Positions 34,575 through 42,700 of a DNA stretch of 44,591 bases are shown here, in pieces. Source of the DNA: Clostridium puniceum (GTDB lineage Bacteria; Bacillota; Clostridia; Clostridiales; Clostridiaceae); NCBI RefSeq assembly GCF_002006345.1, contig NZ_LZZM01000188.1:1-44591 (forward strand). Reading direction: 5' to 3'. Both the position numbers and the translations under genes were made by a program. The first letter of the stretch is position 1, and each line of letters starts with the position of its first letter. The notes under the pieces are model-generated. The model saw only the letters and a list, made by a program, of their open reading frames with translations. It searched no databases and was not told the origin of the DNA.

Positions 34575-35981
34575 ATGAAGAATATTAATGTAAAAAAGCT
34601 TTTTAAAAGTGAGATCATAGGAAAAAATATTATTTTAATAGCTTCAAGTATACTAATATATTTGCTTATTTCATTATACTTTGCTAATCATTACTTTTTT
34701 AATACAGTAATAAATGGTGTAGATGTATCATTAAAGTCACATGATGATGTAAATCATATAATTAGAAGTTATATTAAAGATTATGAGTTACAGTTAATTG
34801 AAAGAGATGGAGAAATAGAAAAAATAAAAGGACAAGATATAGGAATGTTGTATAATGAAAAAAATAGTATTTCTAAAATTTATAAAATGCAAAGTTTATT
34901 TAAATGGATAAGCTCGTTATTTAAGGAACAAGAATATTATGTAGAGGATATATTTCTTTATGATAAAGATAATTTAAAAAATAAAATAAATCAATTAAAC
35001 TGTTTAAATAAAAAAATTATAGAACCTCAAAATGTAAGTTTTAAGTATTCAAATGATTCATATGAAGTGGTTAAAGAAGTATATGGAAATAAGATATACA
35101 CAGATAAATTAAATGAAGCTATAGAAAAAAGTATATTAGAAGGAAAAACAAAATTAGATTTAGATAAAAATCTTTGTTACGAAAATCCAAAGTACACTTT
35201 AAGTTCTGATAAAACTATAGAAACTAAGAATTTACTTAATAAGTATGTATCAACAAAAATAACTTATATATTTGGAAGTCAAAATGAAATGTTAGATGAT
35301 AATATAATAAATCAATGGCTTTATGTTGATGATAAATTAGAAGTAGTAATAAATGAAAAAGCAGTTAAGGAATATGTACAAGGATTGAGTAAAAAATATG
35401 ATACAGTTGGCATACCAAGAAAAATTAAAACATCTATAAATAAAATAGTAGAAGTTAAAGGCGGATTTTATGGATGGAAAATTAATTGTTCTGCTGAAAC
35501 AAAAGCATTATTAGAAAATATAAAACTCGGTGAATTACTTCAAAAAGAACCTATATATACTCAAAAGGCTTTATATAGGGATGAAATAGGTAATACTAAT
35601 GACATAGGTGAAACTTATGTAGAAATTAACATAACAAGACAGCATTTATGGTTTTATAAAGATGCAAAACTTATAACTCAAGGTCCTGTAGTAACAGGTG
35701 ATCCAAACAAGGGAAATTCCACTAATGTTGGAATATATATGCTTAATTATAAACAAAAAGAAGCAACTCTAAGAGGACACAATTATGAATCGGAAGTAAC
35801 TTATTGGATGCCTTTTAACGGAAATATAGGAATACATGATGCTAGTTGGAGATATTCTTTTGGAAGCGATATATATAAAAGAAATGGAACCCATGGATGT
35901 GTAAATGCTCCATTATATTTAGCTAAAACAATTTTTAACAATATAGAAGATGGAACTCCAGTTATTTGTTATGAAGAATAG
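34575..35981 (+). CDS. L,D-transpeptidase (YkuD domain), membrane-anchored
   Basis: 468-aa enzyme predicted to form 3-3 cross-links in peptidoglycan or to attach wall components. An N-terminal transmembrane helix (about 17-38) precedes two related helical/beta segments typical of the peptidoglycan-binding region before clostridial YkuD domains (for example INGVDVSLKSHDDVNHII; GIPRKIKTSINKIVEVKGGF). The C-terminal YkuD domain (about 340-468) starts ITRQHLWFYKDAKLITQGPV and ends with the catalytic H440-G-C442 in THGCVNAP, preceded by GIHDASWR. The ATG at 34575 follows AGAGG at proper spacing; upstream in-frame ATG/TTG at 34557/34554 are less likely. Confidence 0.93.
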   Translation: MKNINVKKLFKSEIIGKNIILIASSILIYLLISLYFANHYFFNTVINGVDVSLKSHDDVNHIIRSYIKDYELQLIERDGEIEKIKGQDIGMLYNEKNSISKIYKMQSLFKWISSLFKEQEYYVEDIFLYDKDNLKNKINQLNCLNKKIIEPQNVSFKYSNDSYEVVKEVYGNKIYTDKLNEAIEKSILEGKTKLDLDKNLCYENPKYTLSSDKTIETKNLLNKYVSTKITYIFGSQNEMLDDNIINQWLYVDDKLEVVINEKAVKEYVQGLSKKYDTVGIPRKIKTSINKIVEVKGGFYGWKINCSAETKALLENIKLGELLQKEPIYTQKALYRDEIGNTNDIGETYVEINITRQHLWFYKDAKLITQGPVVTGDPNKGNSTNVGIYMLNYKQKEATLRGHNYESEVTYWMPFNGNIGIHDASWRYSFGSDIYKRNGTHGCVNAPLYLAKTIFNNIEDGTPVICYEE

Positions 35982-36169
35982 AAATATAGTTAAAAAATGA
36001 CGATACAATTTGCATAGTTATAAAGATTTTATCAAGAAAAACTAATGACTAATTTAAAACTTTTAAGTGGATTGAATTTCAATAAGAATATTTGTATACT
36101 TAAGTTAAGTATGGAATTATTAATAAACTATGTAAATCCATATAAACACATTTTATTGGAAGGTGTAGT

Positions 36170-37009
36170 ATGAAATATAAATTAATTTGCATAGATATGG
36201 ATGGAACACTTTTAAATAGTAATCATAAAATCAGTAAAATTTCAAAAAGTACTCTTAGAAAAGCTCATGATATGGGAGTTCATGTAGTTATTAGTACAGG
36301 TAGAACTTATGTTGATGCAGTAGCCTACTCAGATTTTATAGGGTTAAATTCTCCTATTATTGCATGTACAGGGGCAATTATTAAAGAAAAGCATGGTGAT
36401 GATGTTATTTATAAAAGTGTTATTGATGAGGAAGCGTGTAAGAAGTTATTAAAAATATTTAATAAATATAATGTAAAACCTATTTTTAATAGTGTATATA
36501 AAATATATTGTGGTGACTTAAAGTTAAAAATTGGTATAGAGCTTTTAAAAATAAGAGGGTTTATAAATAGAAATGTTAAACTAAATTATATAAAAGATGA
36601 AGAAAAATGGTTTGATGTTTTTAATCATGAGAAAGATAATATAATTAAATGTGAGATTATAAATAGAAATAGAGAAAAAATACATAATCTTAGAAAAGAA
36701 TTAGAAAGCGTAAGTGAAATTGAAATTACCAGTTCATCTAATCATAATATTGAAATTACTAAAAAGGGAACCTCAAAGGGAAAGGCAATTGAAATTCTTG
36801 CAAATTATTATAATATTAAAAAGGAAGAAATAATTGCTATAGGTGATAGTGACAACGATTTATCAGCTATAGAGTTTGCAGGCATGGGAGTTGCAATGGG
36901 AAATGCTAATGAAAAAGTTAAGAAAAAATCAAATTTTGTAACAGATTCTAATGATAATAATGGTGTTGCAAAGGTTATAGTCAAGTTTATTTTAGAAAAA
37001 TTAGTGTAA
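36170..37009 (+). CDS. Cof-type HAD phosphatase
   Basis: 279-aa cytosolic HAD-superfamily hydrolase of the Cof/YidA group, which dephosphorylates sugar phosphates, flavin nucleotides or similar compounds. Seen: motif I D9-M-D11-GTLL, motif II ISTGRT (residues 41-46), the C2-type cap between about 85 and 185, motif III Lys in TKKGTSKGKAIEIL and motif IV GDSDND (225-230). The substrate cannot be told from sequence. AAGGTG precedes the ATG. It is a single gene between the YkuD and beta-lactamase-fold genes. Confidence 0.93.
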   Translation: MKYKLICIDMDGTLLNSNHKISKISKSTLRKAHDMGVHVVISTGRTYVDAVAYSDFIGLNSPIIACTGAIIKEKHGDDVIYKSVIDEEACKKLLKIFNKYNVKPIFNSVYKIYCGDLKLKIGIELLKIRGFINRNVKLNYIKDEEKWFDVFNHEKDNIIKCEIINRNREKIHNLRKELESVSEIEITSSSNHNIEITKKGTSKGKAIEILANYYNIKKEEIIAIGDSDNDLSAIEFAGMGVAMGNANEKVKKKSNFVTDSNDNNGVAKVIVKFILEKLV

Positions 37010-37093
37010 TATAAAGTTTAATAAAAAAATTTTATAAAATAATATAAAAATTAAGATAATAAAACACTAGTCAATTAAGTGAGGGAAATGAAA

Positions 37094-38275
37094 ATGTTTG
37101 GTAAAAACGAAATGAACCAGGTAAAAAAAATACTAAAAGATAATATAGACAATAATGTTATAGCTGGTGGAAATTTAATGATAATAAAAGGTGGAAAAGA
37201 AATTTTCTATCATGAAGATGGTTTAGCTGATAGGGAACAAGGAGTTCCAATCAAAAGAGATTCTATTTTTAGATTATATTCTATGAGCAAACCAGTTACA
37301 GCAGCAGCGGTGATGATACTTTTGGAACGTGGTGAAATTGATTTATATGAACCAGTAAGTAAGTATCTCTTCGGATTTAAAGACCAGATGGTTGATAAAG
37401 GTGAAAGTTTGGTTTCGGCAGAAAGGGAAGTAACAATTAAGGATTTACTCTCTATGACCTCAGGATTGGTATATGGTGGAGATCATAGAGCTGGGAAGGA
37501 TACAGAAGATTTGTTTCAGGAGATAGGTAGTAGATTACTAGGTGATTCACCAATAAGTACTATAGAAGCTATGAATAAATTAGGAAGATGTAGACTTGCT
37601 TTTCAGCCAGGAACTTCTTGGGAATATGGTACTTCTGCGGATGTACTAGGGGCCATTATTGAAATAGTTAGTGGTAAAAGGTTTGGAGAATTTCTAAAAG
37701 AAGAATTATTTAAGCCACTAGGTATGAGAGATACTGGATTTTGGTTACCTGAAAAAAAGAGAGAGCGACTTGTAAAAACTTATGCATATAATAAAAATGG
37801 AGGTTTAGAACTTTACATCGGAGATCATTTAGGTATAATTCATCAGATGGATAGGGAGCCAGCATTTGAATCTGGAGGAGCTGGTCTAGTATCTACTATA
37901 GATGATTATGGAAGATTTGCTAGTATGCTTATGAATAAAGGTAGTTTGGATGGTGTTCAGATTTTACAACCTCACACAGTTAAATATCTAACGTCAGGGA
38001 CTTTAAATACTATGCAGCAGAAAAGCTTTGATCTTTGGCTTACACTATGTGGACACAGTTACGGGAACTTAATGCGTGTAATGACAGATTGCAGTAAGGC
38101 TGGTGATCTGGGAAGTATTGGAGAATATGGATGGGATGGTTGGCTTGGTGCATATTTCTGTAACTGCCCAAAGGAAAATTTAACATTCTTATTTATGATG
38201 CAAAAAACTGATGCTGGTACCACTACTCTTACTAGAAAGTTACGGAATATTGTCCTAAGTTCGTGTTGTGAATAA
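37094..38275 (+). CDS. Serine hydrolase of the beta-lactamase (class C-like) family
   Basis: 393-aa enzyme of the beta-lactamase/esterase EstB group. The SxxK motif is S63-M-S-K66 in RLYSMSKPVTAAAVM; a second-motif candidate is Y-G-T-S in WEYGTSADVLGAIIE, and SGGAGLVSTIDDYGRFASM is a family mark. It has no signal peptide, so it is probably an intracellular esterase or peptidase and not a resistance enzyme. The ATG at 37094 lies 8 nt after GAGGGA; in-frame starts at 37079 and 37088 overlap or crowd that site. No partner genes. The C-terminal end has GWDGWLGAYFCNCP, normal for this family. Confidence 0.9.
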   Translation: MFGKNEMNQVKKILKDNIDNNVIAGGNLMIIKGGKEIFYHEDGLADREQGVPIKRDSIFRLYSMSKPVTAAAVMILLERGEIDLYEPVSKYLFGFKDQMVDKGESLVSAEREVTIKDLLSMTSGLVYGGDHRAGKDTEDLFQEIGSRLLGDSPISTIEAMNKLGRCRLAFQPGTSWEYGTSADVLGAIIEIVSGKRFGEFLKEELFKPLGMRDTGFWLPEKKRERLVKTYAYNKNGGLELYIGDHLGIIHQMDREPAFESGGAGLVSTIDDYGRFASMLMNKGSLDGVQILQPHTVKYLTSGTLNTMQQKSFDLWLTLCGHSYGNLMRVMTDCSKAGDLGSIGEYGWDGWLGAYFCNCPKENLTFLFMMQKTDAGTTTLTRKLRNIVLSSCCE

Positions 38276-38568
38276 ATTAAAATATTTTGAAATTCTCAGA
38301 AGTGTAAAAAATAATAGATTTGAAAATTGCATTGTTGAATTCGTAGTAGGAAATAGTTAGAACAAAAATTATTTTTAAATAATTTGACTATTTGTAGGAT
38401 AAAATAAGGTGAATAATAAAACTATTTATATTTAATGAAAATAATATACAATAATTAAAGGAATAAAACCATAAGCAATTTTTATTATTATAAAAGTGAT
38501 AGAAAATTCAATTTAATTAAAAAATATATTTAGGAATAACAAAAAGATTTTTAAAAGAGTTTATTATT

Positions 38569-38676
38569 ATGTCTGAGTATTTAAGTGATTGCATGGAACA
38601 TGAAATAAAGTTGAAATTAAGAGAAGAACTAAAACGATTGATTAAGCTGATTAAAAGAAATATGAAAACAGAATAA
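38569..38676 (+). CDS. Possible 35-aa small protein
   Basis: ATG-initiated frame starting MSEYLSDCMEHEIKLKLREE, then highly basic (LKRLIKLIKRNMKTE), predicted helical. A terminator follows 12 nt after the stop, which favours a real transcription unit. The ribosome binding site (AAGAG) is weak. It could be a small regulatory protein or the debris of a larger one. The rest of the 1058-bp gap (38276-39333) shows only hairpins. Confidence 0.4.
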   Translation: MSEYLSDCMEHEIKLKLREELKRLIKLIKRNMKTE

Positions 38677-38687
38677 ATTCACATAGA

Positions 38688-38719
38688 AAACATCAGTTTA
38701 ATAATTTGGTGTTTTTTTT
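38688..38719 (+). terminator. Terminator after the 35-aa frame
   Basis: AAACATCA (38688-38695) pairs with TGGTGTTT (38707-38714), with eight T's from 38712. Confidence 0.75.
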
Positions 38720-38985
38720 ATTAAATTGATATAGGTCAATTATAAGTGATTATGTTTAATTTATGATTAAATAAAAGCATATTAGTGATTGCTTTTAAAA
38801 ATATTAGATTAGTTTTTTAAATATATGTCTTATAAGACTAAAAATTGGTAATGATAATTAGATGAAGTATACATATATTTAGTAAAAAGTAAATACTTTT
38901 GTAGTAAAATATATGTTTTAAAGCGTAAAAGAATGTTTTGAAAAAAAGAAGCGTATACGTAAAATATCTGCTTTTTTAAGCTTGA

Positions 38986-39017
38986 AAGTACATATTTTAA
39001 GAAAAAAATATGTACTT
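38986..39017. repeat. 13-bp perfect inverted repeat
   Basis: AAGTACATATTTT (38986-38998) and AAAATATGTACTT (39005-39017) form a stem with a 6-nt loop, extended imperfectly by GCTT/AAGC. There is no T-run after it. It lies in the gene-free stretch upstream of the NRPS region; possible operator or RNA stem. Confidence 0.45.
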
Positions 39018-39333
39018 AAGCTATGTATTATGAGAATATGTAATTACAAATAATTCATAATAGTTACTATTTCTAACAAAAGTGATAGTAATTAAGTTAA
39101 TTATGTGGCTAGAGATAAAATTTACCTTAAAATAAGTAAAATGTAATGGTAAAGTGGAGAGTTAAAAACTTTTTCACAATAAGCAAATTTAATTATTATT
39201 GATAAAGAAGATGTAAATAATTAATTAAGTATGTTTTATAAAATATAGACATTAAAGAATAATGTGATGATGAATATGCTATGTGTTGATACAGTATGGG
39301 AATCGTCTAGGTTATGAACTTTTATTATAAAAT

Positions 39334-39749
39334 TTGCAACATGTGCTTTACAAAACTAAAGCACATGTTTTTTCGAGATATAGAACTCATAATATTAAAA
39401 GAAATAAAGAAAATATTCATACTTTGCCAGATAGTGATTTTATGAAGAAAGTCACAGAACTTGGAGAAACTTCAAAAAAAGTAATTAACAACAATGAATT
39501 ATTAGAAATAATTACTCTTATACTAAAAAAAGATTTGAAAATATTGGGAAAATATCATTATAGATGAAAAGCGAATGTAATATATCAGTATTTAGTGGAA
39601 AGCAAGATTCGATTACTTTAAAAGAGCTTGATGAATGGAGTAACCACAATAGTGGAGAGCGGAGGATATATACTTTTGAAGGGAATTATTTTTTTATTAA
39701 CGATAATCCTGAAAATATAATTGATATTATAAATAGGATGTTATGTTAA
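39334..39749 (+). pseudogene. Decayed type II (GrsT-like) thioesterase upstream of the NRPS
   Basis: Two consecutive short frames together match the C-terminal half of an NRPS-associated type II thioesterase, which normally removes wrong acyl groups from carrier domains. Frame 1 (TTG 39334 to TGA 39567) has FSRYRTHNI, then NIHTLPDSDFMKKVTELGET, then KKVINNNELLEIITLILKKD. Frame 2 (ATG 39564 to 39749) has CNISVFSGKQDSITLKELDE, then IYTFEGNYFFINDN. The frames overlap by 4 nt (ATGA); a small indel there broke one gene. The N-terminal half with the GHSMG nucleophile is absent, and the catalytic His of the usual G-[DN]-H-F-F is Tyr here (GNYFF). It cannot be an active thioesterase. It ends 28 bp before the NRPS start. 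Confidence 0.75.
39338..39373 (+). terminator. Strong terminator-like hairpin at the 5' edge of the thioesterase remnant
   Basis: AACATGTGCTTTA (39338-39350) and TAAAGCACATGTT (39357-39369) form a perfect 13-bp stem with a 6-nt loop (CAAAAC), followed by a T-run to 39373. Any transcript coming from upstream of the remnant toward the NRPS would have to pass it. Confidence 0.75.
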
Positions 39750-39777
39750 AGAAAAACGTATTAAGAGAGGAATTGTT

Positions 39778-42700
39778 ATGAAAAATAATAATGTGGATAT
39801 TTCAGAGTTAAATATTATAAGTGAAATAGAGAAAAATAGAATTATAAATGAATTTAATAAGACAGATGCAAAATATATGAAGAAAACAATACAACAATTA
39901 TTTGAAGAACAAGTAGAAAAGATACCCAATAATATAGCAGTAGTATTTAATGGTCAGAGACTTACTTACAAGGAATTAAATGAGAGAGCAAATTCTTTAG
40001 CAAGAGTTTTAAGAGAAAAAGGTGCAGAGGCAGAAAAAATTATAGGAATAATGGTAGATAGATCTTTAGAAATGATCATAGGAATAATAGGAATATTAAA
40101 GGCAGGGAGTGCATATTTACCGATAGATCCTGAATACCCAGTTGAGAGAATAAAATATATGTTGGAAGATAGTAATACAGAGATACTTCTAACTCAAAAA
40201 AAATTACAAAAAAACATAGACTATGATGGAGAAATCATAGATATAGAAGATCCAGCTTTATATGAAAGAACAACAAGTAATCTGAAAATGTTAAGTGAAG
40301 TACATAATTTAGCATATATCATATACACTTCAGGAACCACAGGAAGACCAAAGGGGGTATTGGTAGAACATATTGGGATAGCTAATCTGAGAGAATTATT
40401 TGAGAAAAAGCTACATATAAATGAACAAGATAAGGTGATACAATTTGCTAGTATTTCTTTTGATGCATCTGTATGGGAAATAAATATGAGTTTATTAAAT
40501 GGAGCCGAGTTGCATATATTATCAAAAGAAACAATTGATAATTATGAAAACTTTAGTAATTATATCAATGTACATAACATAACAGTGGCAACGATACCAC
40601 CCATATATTTAGGTAATGTCGATGAGCAGAAAATAAAAACACTAAGGTTATTAATAACTGCTGGATCAATTATTAATAAAAAAATATTAAATAAGTGGTG
40701 TAAAAAGGTAGATTATATGAATGCATATGGACCCACAGAGACAACAATTTGTGCAACGATGTGGAACTATGAAGAAGTTCAAAATCTATCGTCAGTACCT
40801 ATTGGAAAACCGCTAAATAATTTAAAAACGTATGTAGTAGATGTTGACAATCGCTTAAATTTAATGCCGATAGGAAAAGTGGGAGAGTTATGTATATCAG
40901 GAGATAGCTTGGCAAGAGGATATATAAATAGAAAAGAATTAACAGTCGAAAAATTTGTAGACAACCCATTTGAACCAGGAACCAAAATGTATAGAACGGG
41001 AGATTTAGCAAAATGGCTAAACGATGGGAATATAGAATTTGTTGGAAGAATAGATGATCAGGTAAAAATAAGGGGATTCAGAATAGAATTAGGTGAAATA
41101 GAAAATCAACTTTTAAAAATTAAAGGGATAAAAGAGGCAGTAGTAATAGATAGAAGTGATATGCAAGGAGAGAAGTATCTTTGTGCATATATAACGTCTG
41201 AAGAAGCAATGGAAATATTATCAGTAAGGCATGAACTTTCAAAAGAGATTCCTGCATATATGATTCCAAGTTACATATTTCAGATTGATAAGTTACCATT
41301 AACATCAAATGGAAAAATTGACAAGAAAGTACTTTTAGAATTAAATATAATTGAAACTTCACATATATCATTTGAAGCCCCTAGAACTAAGATAGAAGAG
41401 ATTTTGGTTAATGTATGGGAAGCTGTACTAGGCATAAAAGGAATAGGTATAAATCATAATTATTATCAAGTGGGTGGAGATTCTATAAAATCAATACAAA
41501 TTATATCAAGACTCCAAAATCATAATATTCATCTCCTTGTTAAGGATTTAATGGAGCATCCTACAATAAGTGAATTAAGTGAGCATGTAATATACAAGAA
41601 TTTTGAAATAGATCAAGGTACGGTTGAGGGGGATGTAAAATTTGCTCCTATACAAAAGTGGTTTTTTGACAGCAATTTCTCAGAAGAGAATTATTGGAAT
41701 CAATCTTTTATTTTTTATAAAAAGGATTGTATAGACGAACAAATATTAAGAAAATCCTTTGTAGAAATTATGAAGCATCACGATGCCTTAAGGATGATAT
41801 ATGAAAAAGATAGAGGAGAAGTTTATCAGAAAAATAGAGGACTAGAGGGAATTGAAGATGTATTTACTCTAGATCTATATGATTTAGTGGAAGATAAGAA
41901 GTATGAGGATAGCATAGAAATATTATCAAATGAAATACAAAAAGGAATGGATTTAGAAAAAGGAATTTTACTAAAGCTAGGTCTATTTAAAACTCCAGTA
42001 GGTGATTATGTGATTGTAGCAATGCATCATATAATTGTAGATGGTATATCTTGGAGAATTCTTATGGAGGATTTGGAAACAGCATATGGAGCTATAGAAA
42101 AGCAAGAAGATGTAATATTGCCTAGCAAGACTACTTCTTATAAAGAATGGAATCAAAAGCTTATAGAATATGCTAATAGTAGAAAGATACTTAAAGAAAT
42201 AGAATACTGGAATACAATAGAGAATACAGATATAAAAGAAATACCAAGGGATTTTGAAAAAAGTGAAACTTTAATGGGAGAAACTAAAACTATTACGATA
42301 AGTCTCTCAAAGAAAGAAACTGAGAAGCTTCTAAGGAAAACCAGTATGGCATATAATACTCAAATAAACGATATACTACTTTGTTCTCTTGGTATGGCAG
42401 TTAAAGAATGGTGTGGAAATGAGAAAGTACTTATAAATCTTGAAGGGCATGGTAGAGAAGATATTATAGAAGATGTTTTAATTGATAGAACTATAGGATG
42501 GTTTACAATTATGTATCCAGTAGTTTTAGATATGACTAATACTGATGATATCTCATATTCTATTAAATACATAAAGGAGACTTTAAGACGTATACCTAAC
42601 AAAGGTATAGGTTACGGAATACTAAAATATTTAACTAATAATGAAATAAAGGACAAGATTACTTTTAAATTAGAGCCAGAGATAATTTTTAATTATCTTG

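Noticed and set aside
37094..38275. Beta-lactamase resistance gene
   Set aside because: No signal peptide and closer resemblance to the EstB-like esterase branch; antibiotic hydrolysis is not supported.
39564..39567. ATGA overlap of the two thioesterase fragments as a real two-gene coupling or programmed frameshift
   Set aside because: Neither half has a complete active site and the N-terminal half is missing altogether, so a broken gene explains it better; there is no slippery sequence at the junction.
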